Below are positions 40,797-53,373 of a stretch of DNA of 64,000 nucleotides, in pieces. Numbering within the stretch: position 1 is the first letter of the stretch; every line of letters begins with the position of its first letter. Source of the DNA: Malachius bipustulatus (lineage: Eukaryota; Arthropoda; Insecta; Coleoptera; Melyridae); the NCBI GenBank assembly GCA_910589415.1, contig OU342636.1:5996437-6060436 (forward strand). Reading direction: 5' to 3'. The translations under genes were made by a program, and so were the position numbers. Below the pieces are notes generated by a model. It was given only the letters and a program-made list of their open reading frames with translations. It was not told the origin of the DNA and made no database searches.

Positions 40797-43454
40797 CTAC
40801 GTCAGGGTCGCACCAGCTGCCGGCGCCTCTAATAGACCGCGGGCATTTGTGAGCGGAATCTCGTTACACTGCCCTCTCCTTAAAGACCTTTCGTCCCGAA
40901 AGGTAGTCCTTTCCGGACGATGTAAATATCTGCAGGCTGATCCGTTTCTGCAGCTTGATGTCTGGTAGAAGTAGCAGTCAATGGTCTTCTTTCCTCCGAC
41001 CCTTCGGTTAAAGCTGCACACCAGCACGTCAATCCCCGTATGTCGGAACAGGACCTCCAACATACTACGGACAACAAGCCAATCCAAATTATCCCTTCCA
41101 TATGCCAATTTTGGTATCGCTAAGTTAGTCTCATTGCTGGCCACCATCACTTCCCTGAGTCTGGTGAGTGCATTTCATAAATCGTGGTAGGTGGGTTTTT
41201 CTTGTGACTTTTCTTTGATGACTAAGTGATAGATACTTCTTCTCACTCCACCTTCCACGTGCACAATGCGTAGTGCGTCTCCTAACCGAGGGTTCTGCTT
41301 CCGTAGCTCATCAAGTTGACCAAATTTTGCTCGGAAGACATTTGCGATTCCTCGGTACATCAGAAGGTCTCTTGCGACGCAATGAGCCAGGCTGTAATGC
41401 GAGGGTACTTCAAAAAGGCCACCGGGCTCCTCTCGAACCACACCAAACCGAGACCTATGTGTGCCTGTGTGCAAAGCCATGAAGTCTTCGAATGAGCAGT
41501 CGTTGTCTCGTTTGATCACCCTGGCTTCTGCTGTCGGATCGTCATTGTCCCCAACATAAGGTGTTAATCGGTACAAGTGGACAACTCTTGGTTTTCCCCT
41601 GGGCTGCTTCTGGATTCTATATACCACATCGTTGATCCTTGCTAGCACTCGATATGGACCCTCCCACGACGACTGTAGTTTTGGTGATAGACCTCGACGT
41701 CGTTGAGGATTATGAAGCCAGACCATATCTCCGGGTTGATAGCCGCCTTCCTGCGCCTTGATGTCATAAGCCTCCTTCATTCGGTCGCTAGCACCCTGTA
41801 TATGAACTCGTACTCGTTCGTGCATATCGTCCATCTTCTTGCGGAGCTCGCTGACGTAGTCCTCTCCAGCAACCTCTGCTCCGGGAGGGCACCCAAACTG
41901 CAAGTCGCAAGGCAACCTCAATTCTCGTCCCATTACGATCTTCGTCGGTTTTTGGCCCGTGGTTTCGTGTACGGCAGATCTGTAGGCTAACAGAAAGAGG
42001 TGCAGACATTTGTCCCAGTCTCTTTGGTGGTCAGAGACAACCTTTGATAAATATCGGTTCATGGTGCGGTTCATGCGTTCCACCATTCCATCAGATTGCG
42101 GATGCAAGGCAGTTGTTCTTGTTGTGCGTATACCCAGAAGTCTGCAGATATTTTGAAACAGGTTGGACTCAAAATTTCTACCCTGGTCGGAATGAAGCTC
42201 CAAAGGCACGCCAAATCGACAGACCCATTCTTTTACTAATACTTCTGCGATCGTCACAGCCTCCTGATTCGGCAACGCATACGCTTCGACCCATTTGCTA
42301 AAATAATCCATAACGACCACGATGTACTTGCTCCCCGCCTCGCTTTCCGGGAACGGTCCAGCTACATCGATTGCGATTCTCTCAAATGGGCTGCCTACGT
42401 TGTACTGCTTCATTGGGGCTCTCTTCCGCCTCTGGGGTCCATTGCTCGCTGCACAGGTAACGCATTTTCTGCACCAATCTTTCACGTCTTCCTTGCTGTT
42501 AACCCAGTAGAAGCGTTCTCTTAACTTGCCCAGCGTCTTCGCCACTCCAAGATGTCCGCCGGATGCGCCGTTATGCATTTCCCTGAGTACTTCAGCGACA
42601 CGATTGTTAGGGACTATAATCTGCTTACGCTTCTCCCTGCCGTCTTCTCCTTCTAGGATGCGTTTCAGTATTCCATCATGGAGTATGATGGAATCCCACT
42701 GTGCCCAGTAGCACTTTACAGCCGGGGAATGTCGTGCTACCTGTTGAAAAGCTGGTCTATGGCCTGCTCTCTTCCAAGCCATCACAAGTCCTAAGACAGG
42801 GTCACCTTCTTGGTCTACTTCAATTGCTGCTAGTTGCCAGTTGTCAGACACAACCGTTGTTCTTCTGCAGAGAACAGACTCTTTTTCTTCAGCTCGCTGG
42901 CAGTGTTTGCAGTCCGGAGGACAAGGTCTTCTGGACAAGGCGTCAGCATTCCCATGGATCTTCCCGGCACGATGCTCTGTTTCGAAGTCGAATTCCTGTA
43001 GCCTTTCGATCCATCTGGCTACCTGTCCTTCCGGGTTCTTGAATTGTAGTAGCCATTTGAGAGCTGCGTGGTCGGTCCTGAGGAGGAAGTTCCTTCCATA
43101 GAGGTATTTATAGAAGTGTTCTACCGACTTCACGACTGCCAAGAGTTCTCTGCGAGTCACACAATAATGCCGTTCTGGCTTGGATAAAGTTTTACTGAAA
43201 TACCCGATAACCCTTTCTTGGCCTCCCTGTATTTGTGACAAAACGGCACCTATTCCTACGTTGCTGGCATCTGTGTCTAAGATTTCCCTTTTTTGGTTGA
43301 CGTTACGTACAACGTGCCTGATTTGCATGGTTCCTGTGGCGAACGGAGTAAACTGACGCAATGCATCGAACATCTCTAAAGTAGCCGCATTTAAAATGTT
43401 TGCGTTGTTACAACGGTTCTTGCACATGCACATCCAAGAAATACAAATTTGCAT
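40797..43454 (-). pseudogene. RNase H-integrase-macrodomain-CCCH ORF, nonsense in macrodomain (U6)
   Basis: The Trp after PTYHDL has become TGA (41175-41177), cutting the protein at 759 residues, between the macrodomain catalytic Lys and Asp. The rest reads on to the normal stop. RNase H and integrase are complete, so a product of this copy would be an integrase without a working macrodomain or zinc finger. Confidence 0.9.
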
Positions 43455-43911
43455 AGCTCACTCTGCCAGCGGGATCGACAATGGGCTCATATTGTCTTAT
43501 CTTGTACCTAACGCTACCGTGCACCCGTTCGCTAAAAGAAAAAAGTATACATATATTTTATTTTATTAACTATTTATGGTAATATTCATCAATGCAAAAG
43601 CAAATGAGGAACTGTATCGTCTGATTATTTCCAGAAATCCGCCATGCAATATACATGTTATTGGGGTCGAAGAATTCCTCAACTGATCAGGATATTCGGG
43701 TCTTTGAATGGATACTGAGCCACTGAGACAACATTAATTAGGTGATTGAATTTAGTAAATGCGCATCGCATTTACTATCTAATCTATGTAATAAACAGAC
43801 TGATAAGTTTGAAAATATATCCCCCCCCCACAATCAATAGCAACTGTTCTAATAATTCCAATATTCATGAGGTAATTTTGGAATTTGTCAGAACTTTTAG
43901 ATTGTCATTAT

Positions 43912-44737
43912 TAGAGAACGGATTATAGGCAAAGAAAAAATGCAAAATAGGCGCCTTTATAGGCACATTTTTTGGGATAAAAAGGCTTAAACTTGAACCA
44001 AATAGGCAATAAAATAGGCAAATTTTACTACCAAATTTTCAATACATAGAAAAATTGAGTAACACAAATTTACGTTTATATGTGCCTTTAAAATTCCTGC
44101 CGATTTCCAAAAATTTACAGCAATTTTCCTAAGATTTTGTTTAACATCAAGCACGTTGTTTGATAAATAAAACAATTACAAATATTACACTTTAGCATTT
44201 TGCTACAAGCTCGGATGAAAAATATTGTGTCGCCATCCAAGAATTCAGGATATGGTTTAATCCACGAAGAAATTTTGCTTGATTTAGGTACTCATTTTTA
44301 TGTATTAAAATTTTATACCAGCAAATTCTGGTCTACCAGTACCTTCATATTCATTCATGAGAAGTAAGAAAGTAACAGATACATTTGGGATTCATTAAAA
44401 CCAGATATGTGTAGTAAATGGAAACAATACTAATTTGAGAACTTGAAAAGATATGCCTCAGCCTTCACCACAGGTGTCCGGGTCAGTTATCATTTCTATA
44501 AGGGGTTATAGCTATTGACTTAGGACCTATAATAAATTATCTCAAGTAGGGTAGTAAAATTTTCAAATATTCTTTCAAAGTTAATAATTATTACCTACCA
44601 TGAAATGTATTTTGAGGTGGATAAATTTAAATTTATTTGAATAGGCAAGAATAGGCATTTTTTGTCAAAATAAGCACCAGATACTCAAATAGGCAAAAAA
44701 GGCACAGATAGGCACTTTGCCTATAATCCGTTCTCTA
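43912..44737. mobile_element. hAT-type non-autonomous element (U6 leader)
   Basis: 826 bp; duplications at 43904-43911 and 44738-44745. Confidence 0.9.
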
Positions 44738-45314
44738 GTCATTATACAGGGTGAGTCAATAGTGAGAGATCGGAACATTGCTATTCAACCGTACAAGATA
44801 AAACAAAATTTCAAACGCCATCCCAAATCGTTTGTTACTCTGCATATTTCAAAAATATTTTCAATTATACAGAGTGGACCATATTTTGCCTACACGTATC
44901 CATTTTTTTTTTCAAATAGAACCCCCTATATTTTATGACATATTCTTATTCGACTGTGAAATAGCTTTATGTCAACACATATTGTTTGACATTTAGGTGC
45001 GGCGTTGACATTTAAAAAAATGTTTTAAATGCATTTAAATGCATGCATGTATTTACTGAAAAGAATCCTCAGAACTTAGTTTTGCAGTTTTAAGATTGAA
45101 ATTTGGTATCCACATGGAGAAAGCCAGGTCTATCATCGCGATATAATAAGACTGAGATCTACTATACAGGTGAGTCACAAATAACTGTCAAATTTTGCTT
45201 ACTTCGGAAGGTCATAACTTCACTTTTTCAAATGACACACTCGGTATTTTTTTCCACAATTAGATCCACCTCTGATCTGACTACATTTTTTATCTAGTAT
45301 GTCATATACCTAAA

Positions 45315-45464
45315 ATGCACAGCATTGCTCTTATGGCGCTCATAGTTGCCGCTTTTGTCGTACTTCTGGGAAGCAAGCGTCCACGAGCGTACGCTCTTCA
45401 TTTTGAAAATTATTTAATTCTTCACTTCTGTAACGTTTTGTACCTCCGCAGACTGCCCTTTTAA
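45315..45464 (+). CDS. Small secreted/membrane peptide, 49-codon version (U7)
   Basis: Identical to the U4 copy. Confidence 0.3.
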   Translation: MHSIALMALIVAAFVVLLGSKRPRAYALHFENYLILHFCNVLYLRRLPF

Positions 45465-45557
45465 CATTGATCTCGTTCATAAGTGAGGATTGCACAACAT
45501 GGAACAGCACAGTAGAGTTTATAACTTCATACATTATTACAATATTCAGATAATTAT

Positions 45558-45966
45558 TTATATTCTTTTGAATCCGACCGTGAATTTAATATAAAAATCT
45601 ATAATCACGTCGTTTAAAAATTGATCTTGTGCCAAGCACATATAATCTTCCGTGTTGATCGGGATTCGAACTCTACCTTCAGGTGGGTAAGTCAAAAGAT
45701 CTGTACAAGACCTGAAAAAAAATTGAATGAAAACTTAATAAAGAAACTCTGTTACAAACACTTGGATAAATTATAAAGTAAGGTTACATTGCGTTCTTTT
45801 GAAGAGCTTCTGAGTTTTTCGTTAATCGCAATCTTCTAGACTTCCTAGTCCTAGAGGTTCTTAATTTCTTAACATGCTTATTTTTATTTCTAACCATATT
45901 TTTTCATTTTTTCGCTTTGCATCTTAAAACTTTGACTTGCAAAATTGTATTGCACAATAACAACAT
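45558..45966 (-). pseudogene. SENP6/7-like two-exon gene, nonsense in exon 1 (U7)
   Basis: Exon 2 (45558-45711) is open; Trp-to-stop in exon 1 at 45904-45906 as in U4 and U5. Confidence 0.6.
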
Positions 45967-46044
45967 TCCGACAATGTACCACTTATTCACGGCTTCAAGT
46001 TGAAATACTTGAAATTATGAAAATCAGGAGCACAATAGTTATTT

Positions 46045-46132
46045 ACATTACAAGCTACGAAAGTTCACTTTTAGGTGTGAGGTGTATTTAAAAACTCCGA
46101 GCACCTGAAAGAGCTTTCGTAGCTTGTAATGT
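46045..46132. repeat. Foldback hairpin, short form (U7)
   Basis: 88 bp. The 39-bp centre between the two GTATTTAAA boxes is deleted, leaving one box and perfect outer arms. Confidence 0.85.
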
Positions 46133-46417
46133 ATTAAACTTTTCATTCTCCCCTTGCCATATTGAACCACGGATTAAGAAGAAATTAGTAAAATAATACT
46201 GTAACAATTTTTACTTAATTGTTCTTCGGGTTCGTTTATCGATTGGTAAAACTCAGATCTTATTTTCAACTAATTTAATAACATTTGACTATTTATTTTT
46301 ACAACACCAAATAAGTACTACTTATCTATTTTCATTTATATTGCACCACTAATTACGGCTTATTCTTTTATCTGTCATTTTTCGGAGAGACGCCATCCAG
46401 ACGGTTACTCCGGAAAC

Positions 46418-49075
46418 CTACGTCAGGGTCGCACCAGCTGCCGGCGCCTCTAATAGACCGCGGGCATTTGTGAGCGGAATCTCGTTACACTGCCCTCTCC
46501 TTAAAGACCTTTCGTCCCGAAAGGTAGTCCTTTCCGGACGATGTAAATATCTGCAGGCTGATCCGTTTCTGCAGCTTGATGTCTGGTAGAAGTAGCAGTC
46601 AATGGTCTTCTTTCCTCCGACCCTTCGGTTAAAGCTGCACACCAGCACGTCAATCCCCGTATGTCGGAACAGGACCTCCAACATACTACGGACAACAAGC
46701 CAATCCAAATTATCCCTTCCATATGCCAATTTTGGTATCGCTAAGTTAGTCTCATTGCTGGCCACCATCACTTCCCTGAGTCTGGTGAGTGCATTCCATA
46801 AATCGTGGTAGGTGGGTTTTTCTTGTGACTTTTCTTTGATGACTAAGTGATAGATACTTCTTCTCACTCCACCTTCCACGTGCACAATGCGTAGTGCGTC
46901 TCCTAACCGAGGGTTCTGCTTCCGTAGCTCATCAAGTTGACCAAATTTTGCTCGGAAGACATTTGCGATTCCTCGGTACATCAGAAGGTCTCTTGCGACG
47001 CAATGAGCCAGGCTGTAATGCGAGGGTACTTCAAAAAGGCCACCGGGCTCCTCTCGAACCACACCAAACCGAGACCTATGTGTGCCTGTGTGCAAAGCCA
47101 TGAAGTCTTCGAATGAGCAGTCGTTGTCTCGTTTGATCACCCTGGCTTCTGCTGTCGGATCGTCATTGTCCCCAACATAAGGTGTTAATCGGTACAAGTG
47201 GACAACTCTTGGTTTTCCCCTGGGCTGCTTCTGGATTCTATATACCACATCGTTGATCCTTGCTAGCACTCGATATGGACCCTCCCACGACGACTGTAGT
47301 TTTGGTGATAGACCTCGACGTCGTTGAGGATTATGAAGCCAGACCATATCTCCGGGTTGATAGCCGCCTTCCTGCGCCTTGATGTCATAAGCCTCCTTCA
47401 TTCGGTCGCTAGCACCCTGTATATGAACTCGTACTCGTTCGTGCATATCGTCCATCTTCTTGCGGAGCTCGCTGACGTAGTCCTCTCCAGCAACCTCTGC
47501 TCCGGGAGGGCACCCAAACTGCAAGTCGCAAGGCAACCTCAATTCTCGTCCCATTACGATCTTCGTCGGTTTTTGGCCCGTGGTTTCGTGTACGGCAGAT
47601 CTGTAGGCTAACAGAAAGAGGTGCAGACATTTGTCCCAGTCTCTTTGGTGGTCAGAGACAACCTTTGATAAATATCGGTTCATGGTGCGGTTCATGCGTT
47701 CCACCATTCCATCAGATTGCGGATGCAAGGCAGTTGTTCTTGTTGTGCGTATACCCAGAAGTCTGCAGATATTTTGAAACAGGTTGGACTCAAAATTTCT
47801 ACCCTGGTCGGAATGAAGCTCCAAAGGCACGCCAAATCGACAGACCCATTCTTTTACTAATACTTCTGCGATCGTCACAGCCTCCTGATTCGGCAACGCA
47901 TACGCTTCGACCCATTTGCTAAAATAATCCATAACGACCACGATGTACTTGCTCCCCGCCTCGCTTTCCGGGAACGGTCCAGCTACATCGATTGCGATTC
48001 TCTCAAATGGGCTGCCTACGTTGTACTGCTTCATTGGGGCTCTCTTCCGCCTCTGGGGTCCATTGCTCGCTGCACAGGTAACGCATTTTCTGCACCAATC
48101 TTTCACGTCTTCCTTGCTGTTAACCCAGTAGAAGCGTTCTCTTAACTTGCCCAGCGTCTTCGCCACTCCAAGATGTCCGCCGGATGCGCCGTTATGCATT
48201 TCCCTGAGTACTTCAGCGACACGATTGTTAGGGACTATAATCTGCTTACGCTTCTCCCTGCCGTCTTCTCCTTCTAGGATGCGTTTCAGTATTCCATCAT
48301 GGAGTATGATGGAATCCCACTGTGCCCAGTAGCACTTTACAGCCGGGGAATGTCGTGCTACCTGTTGCCAAGCTGGTCTATGGCCTGCTCTCTTCCAAGC
48401 CATCACAAGTCCTAAGACAGGGTCACCTTCTTGGTCTACTTCAATTGCTGCTAGTTGCCAGTTGTCAGACACAACCGTTGTTCTTCTGCAGAGAACAGAC
48501 TCTTTTTCTTCAGCTCGCTGGCAGTGTTTGCAGTCCGGAGGACAAGGTCTTCTGGACAAGGCGTCAGCATTCCCATGGATCTTCCCGGCACGATGCTCTG
48601 TTTCGAAGTCGAATTCCTGTAGCCTTTCGATCCATCTGGCTACCTGTCCTTCCGGGTTCTTGAATTGTAGTAGCCATTTGAGAGCTGCGTGGTCGGTCCT
48701 GAGGAGGAAGTTCCTTCCATAGAGGTATTTATAGAAGTGTTCTACCGACTTCACGACTGCCAAGAGTTCTCTGCGAGTCACACAATAATTCCGTTCTGGC
48801 TTGGATAAAGTTTTACTGAAATACCCGATAACCCTTTCTTGGCCTCCCTGTATTTGTGACAAAACGACACCTATTCCTACGTTGCTGGCATCTGTGTCTA
48901 AGATTTCCCTTTTTTGGTTGACGTTACGTACAACGTGCCTGATTTGCATGGTTCCTGTGGCGAACGGAGTAAACTGACGCAATGCATCGAACATCTCTAA
49001 AGTAGCCGCATTTAAAATGTTAGCGTTGTTACAACTGTTCTTGCACATGCACATCCAAGAAATACAAATTTGCAT
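46418..49075 (-). CDS. RNase H-integrase-macrodomain-CCCH ORF, intact (U7)
   Basis: 885 codons, all catalytic and ligand residues present. Mosaic: RTTRTTA, LYRL, RIVHV and LVVRSM in the C-terminal half match U4-U6, but AWQQ in the linker after RNase H matches the A units. Private change: GIGVVLSQ in RNase H. Confidence 0.9.
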   Translation of the reverse strand: MQICISWMCMCKNSCNNANILNAATLEMFDALRQFTPFATGTMQIRHVVRNVNQKREILDTDASNVGIGVVLSQIQGGQERVIGYFSKTLSKPERNYCVTRRELLAVVKSVEHFYKYLYGRNFLLRTDHAALKWLLQFKNPEGQVARWIERLQEFDFETEHRAGKIHGNADALSRRPCPPDCKHCQRAEEKESVLCRRTTVVSDNWQLAAIEVDQEGDPVLGLVMAWKRAGHRPAWQQVARHSPAVKCYWAQWDSIILHDGILKRILEGEDGREKRKQIIVPNNRVAEVLREMHNGASGGHLGVAKTLGKLRERFYWVNSKEDVKDWCRKCVTCAASNGPQRRKRAPMKQYNVGSPFERIAIDVAGPFPESEAGSKYIVVVMDYFSKWVEAYALPNQEAVTIAEVLVKEWVCRFGVPLELHSDQGRNFESNLFQNICRLLGIRTTRTTALHPQSDGMVERMNRTMNRYLSKVVSDHQRDWDKCLHLFLLAYRSAVHETTGQKPTKIVMGRELRLPCDLQFGCPPGAEVAGEDYVSELRKKMDDMHERVRVHIQGASDRMKEAYDIKAQEGGYQPGDMVWLHNPQRRRGLSPKLQSSWEGPYRVLARINDVVYRIQKQPRGKPRVVHLYRLTPYVGDNDDPTAEARVIKRDNDCSFEDFMALHTGTHRSRFGVVREEPGGLFEVPSHYSLAHCVARDLLMYRGIANVFRAKFGQLDELRKQNPRLGDALRIVHVEGGVRRSIYHLVIKEKSQEKPTYHDLWNALTRLREVMVASNETNLAIPKLAYGRDNLDWLVVRSMLEVLFRHTGIDVLVCSFNRRVGGKKTIDCYFYQTSSCRNGSACRYLHRPERTTFRDERSLRRGQCNEIPLTNARGLLEAPAAGATLT

Positions 49076-50100
49076 AGCTCACCCTGCCAGCGGGATCGAC
49101 AATGGGCTCATATTGTCTTATCTTGTACCTAACGGTACCGTGCACCCGTTCGCTAAAAGAAAAAAGTATACATATATTTTATTTTATTAACTATTTATGG
49201 TAATATTCATCAATGCAAAAGCAAATGGGGAACTGTATCGTCTGATTATTTCCAGAAATCCGCCATGCAATATACATGTTATTGGGGTCGAAGAATTCCT
49301 CAACTGATCAGGATATTCGGGTCTTTGAATGGATACTGAGCCACTGAGACAACATTAATTAGGTGATTGAATTTAGTAAATGCGCATCGCATTTACTATC
49401 TAATCTATGTAATAAACAGACTGATCAGTTTGGAAATATATCCCCCCCCCCACAATCAATAGCAACTGTTCTAATAATTCCAATATTCATGAGGTAATTT
49501 TGGAATTTGTCAGAACTTTTAGATTGTCATTATACAGGGTGAGTCAATAGTGAGAGATCGGAACATTGCTATTCAACCGTACAAGATAAAACAAAATTTC
49601 AAACGCCATCCCAAATCGTTTGTTACTCTGCATATTTCAAAAATATTTTCAATTATACAGAGTGGACCATATTTTGCCTACACGTATCCATTTTTTTTTT
49701 CAAATAGAACCCCCTATATTTTATGACACATTCTTATTCGACTGTGAAATAGCTTTATGTCAACACATATTGTTTGACATTTAGGTGCGGCGTTGACATT
49801 TAAAAAAATGTTTTCAAAAAAATTCATCGCAAGCATGTATTTACTGAAAAGAATCCTCAGAACTTAGTTTTGCAGTTTTGATTGAAATTTGGTATCCACA
49901 TGGAGAAAGCCAGGTCTATCATCGCGATATAATAAGACTGAGATCTACTATACAGGTGAGTCACAAATAACTGTCAAATTTTGCTTACTTCGGAAGGTCA
50001 TAACTTCACTTTTTCAAATGACACACTCGGTATTTTTTTCCACAATTAGATCCACCTCTGATCTGACTACATTTTTTATCTAGTATGTCATATACCTAAA

Positions 50101-50250
50101 ATGCACAGCATTGCTCTTATGGCGCTCATAGTTGCCGCTTTTGTCGTACTTCTGGGAAGCAAGCGTCCACGAGCGTACGCTCTTCATTTTGAAAATTATT
50201 TAATTCTTCACTTCTGTAACGTTTTGTACCTCCGCAGACTGCCCTTTTAA
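50101..50250 (+). CDS. Small secreted/membrane peptide, 49-codon version (U8)
   Basis: Identical to the U4 copy. Confidence 0.3.
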   Translation: MHSIALMALIVAAFVVLLGSKRPRAYALHFENYLILHFCNVLYLRRLPF

Positions 50251-50343
50251 CATTGATCTCGTTCATAAGTGAGGATTGCACAACATGGAACAGCACAGTA
50301 GAGTTTATAACTTCATACATTATTACAATATTCAGATAATTAT

Positions 50344-50717
50344 TTATATTCTTTTGAATTCGACCGTGAATTTAATATAAAAATCTATAATCACGTCGTT
50401 TAAAAATTGATCTTGTGCCAAGCACATATAATCTTCCGTGTTGATCGGGATTCGAACTCTACCTTCAGGTGGGTAAGTCAAAAGATCTGTACAAGACCTG
50501 AAAAAAAATTGAATGAAAACTTAATAAAGAAACTCTGTTACAAACACTTGGATAAATTATAAAGTAAGGTTACATTGCGTTTTTTGAAGAGCTTCTGAGT
50601 TTTTCGTTAATCGCAATCTTCTAGACTTCCTAGTCCTAGAGGTTCTTAATTTCTTAACATGCTTATTTTTATTTCTAACCATATTTTTTCATTTTTTCGC
50701 TTTGCATCTTAAAACTT
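50344..50717 (-). pseudogene. SENP6/7-like gene, exon 1 truncated by deletion (U8)
   Basis: Exon 2 (50344-50497) is open. Exon 1 has the B-type nonsense change, a 1-bp loss near 50580, and no start because the deletion removes it. Confidence 0.6.
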
Positions 50718-51746
50718 CGGCAACGCATACGCTTCGACCCATTTGCTAAAATAATCCATAACGACCACGATGCACTTGTTCCCCGCCTCGCTTTCCGGGA
50801 ACGGTCCAGCTACATCGATTGCGATTCTCTCAAATGGGCTGCTTACGTTGTACTGCTTCATTGGGGCTCTCTTCCGCCTCTGGGGTCCATTGCTCGCTGC
50901 ACAGGTAACGCATTTTCTGCACCAATCTTTCACGTCTTCCTTGCTGTTAACCCAGTAGAAGCGTTCTCTTAACTTGCCCAGCGTCTTCGCCACTCCAAGA
51001 TGTCCGCCGGATGCGCCGTTATGCATTTCCCTGAGTACTTCAGCGACACGATTGTTAGGGACTATAATCTGCTTACGCTTCTCCCTGCCGTCTTCTCCTT
51101 CTAGGATGCGTTTCAGTATTCCATCATGGAGTATGATGGAATCCCACTGTGCCCAGTAGCACTTTACAGCCGGGGAATGTCGTGCTACCTGTTGCCAAGC
51201 TGGTCTATGGCCTGCTCTCTTCCAAGCCATCACAAGTCCTAAGACAGGGTCACCTTCTTGGTCTACTTCAATTGCTGCTAGTTGCCAGTTGTCAGACACA
51301 ACCGTTGTTCTTCTGCAGAGAACAGACTCTTTTTCTTCAGCTCGCTGGCAGTGTTTGCAGTCCGGAGGACAAGGTCTTCTGGACAAGGCGTCAGCATTCC
51401 CATGGATCTTCCCGGCACGATGCTCTGTTTCGAAGTCGAATTCCTGTAGCCTTTCGATCCATCTGGCTACCTGTCCTTCCGGGTTCTTGAATTGTAGTAG
51501 CCATTTGAGAGCTGCGTGGTCGGTCCTGAGGAGGAAGTTCCTTCCATAGAGGTATTTATAGAAGTGTTCTACCGACTTCACGACTGCCAAGAGTTCTCTG
51601 CGAGTCACACAATAATTCCGTTCTGGCTTGGATAAAGTTTTACTGAAATACCCGATAACCCTTTCTTGGCCTCCCTGTATTTGTGACAAAACGGCACCTA
51701 TTCCTACGTTGCTGGCATCTGTGTCTAAGATTTCCCTTTTTTGGTT
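50709..51746 (-). pseudogene. RNase H and integrase fragment (U8)
   Basis: Open from REILDTDASN through RNase H and H2C2 to the first integrase Asp and KWVEAYALP, then ends after two foreign codons. It has no ATG, no DD35E completion, no macrodomain. The join at 50716-50717 has a 2-bp TT microhomology. Confidence 0.9.
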
Positions 51747-52683
51747 AAGTATACATATATTTTATTTTATTAACTATTTATGGTAATATTCATCAATGCA
51801 AAAGCAAATGAGGAACTGTATCGTCTGATTATTTCCAGAAATCCGCCATGCAATATACATGTTATTGGGGTCGAAGAATTCCTCAACTGATCAGGATATT
51901 CGGGTCTTTGAATGGATACTGAGCCACTGAGACAACATTAATTAGGTGATTGAATTTAGTAAATGCGCATCGCATTTACTATCTAATCTATGTAATAAAC
52001 AGACTGATCAGTTTGGAAATATATCCCCCCCCCACAATCAATAGCAACTGTTCTAATAATTCCAATATTCATGAGGTAATTTTGGAATTTGTCAGAACTT
52101 TTAGATTGTCATTATACAGGGTGAGTCAATAGTGAGAGATCGGAACATTGCTATTCAACCGTACAAGATAAAACAAAATTTCAAACGCCATCCCAAATCG
52201 TTTGTTACTCTGCATATTTCAAAAATATTTTCAATTATACAGAGTGAACCATATTTTGCCTACACGTATCCATTTTTTTTTCAAATAGAACCCCCTATAT
52301 TTTATGACATATTCTTATTCGACTGTGAAATAGCTTTATGTCAACACATATTGTTTGACATTTAGGTGCGGCGTTGACATTTAAAAAAATGTTTTCAAAA
52401 AAATTCATCGCATGCATGTATTCACTGAAAAGAATCCTCAGAACTTAGTTTTGCAGTTTTAAGATTGAAATTTGGTATCCACATGGAGAAAGCCAGGTCT
52501 ATCATCGCGATATAATAAGACTGAGATCTACTATACAGGTGAGTCACAAATAACTGTCAAATTTTGCTTACTTCGGAAGGTCATAACTTCACTTTTTCAA
52601 ATGACACACTCGGTATTTTTTTCCACAATTAGATCCACCTCTGATCTGACTACATTTTTTATCTAGTATGTCATATACCTAAA

Positions 52684-52791
52684 ATGCACAGCATTGCTCT
52701 TATGGCGCTCATAGTTGCCGCTTTTGTCGTACTTCTGGGACTTCTGTTGCACTTCTGTAACGTTTTGTACCTCCGCAGACTGCCCTTTTAA
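52684..52791 (+). CDS. Small membrane peptide, 35-codon version (U9)
   Basis: Same in-frame internal deletion as U3. Confidence 0.3.
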   Translation: MHSIALMALIVAAFVVLLGLLLHFCNVLYLRRLPF

Positions 52792-52884
52792 CATTGATCT
52801 CGTTCATAAGTGAGGATTGCACAACATGGAACAGCACAGTAGAGTTTATAACTTCATACATTATTACAATATTCAGATAATTAT

Positions 52885-53295
52885 TTATATTCTTTTGAAT
52901 CCGACCGTGAATTTAATATAAAAATCTATAATCACGTCGTTTAAAAATTGATCTTGTGCCAAGCACATATAATCTTCCGTGTTGATCGGGATTCGAACTC
53001 TACCTTCAGGTGGGTAAGTCAAAAGATCTGTACAAGACCTGAAAAAAATTGAATGAAAACCTAATTTAAAAGAAACTCTGCTACAAACACTTGGATAAAT
53101 AATAAAGTAAGGTTACATTGCGTTCTTTTGAAGAGCTTCTGAGTTTTTCGTTAATCGCAATCTTCTAGACTTCCTAGTCCTGGAGGTTCTTAATTTCTTA
53201 AGATGCTTATTTTTATTTCTAACCATATTTTTCCATTTTTTCGCTTTGCATCTTAAAACTTTGACTTGCAAAATTGTATTGCACAATAACAACAT
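52885..53295 (-). CDS. Two-exon gene with SENP6/7-like second exon (U9)
   Basis: Exon 1 53117-53295 (KHLKK in place of KHVKK), exon 2 52885-53038, intron 78 nt; open throughout. Confidence 0.45.
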
Positions 53296-53373
53296 TCCGA
53301 CAATGTACCACTTATTCACGGCTTCAAGTTGAAATACTTGAAATTATGAAAATCAGGAGCACAATAGTTATTT

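Larger units (their letters stand above)
39402..45060 (-). repeat. Array unit U6
   Basis: 5659 bp, B subfamily; rightmost unit with the hAT insertion. Confidence 0.9.
45061..49848 (-). repeat. Array unit U7, recombinant
   Basis: 4788 bp without hAT insertion. The C-terminal ORF half is B type, the N-terminal half A type (AWQQ), and the hairpin is the short form. Its left flank (45028-45050) has an unusual ATTTAAATGCATTTAAATGCATGC run instead of the usual A-rich join. Confidence 0.9.
49849..52429 (-). repeat. Array unit U8, two internal deletions
   Basis: 2581 bp. A large deletion joins exon 1 of the SENP-like gene (at about 50717) to the middle of the integrase, removing the hairpin, macrodomain and CCCH. 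A second removes the 5' end of the large ORF and the candidate exon (junction about 51746). Confidence 0.9.
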
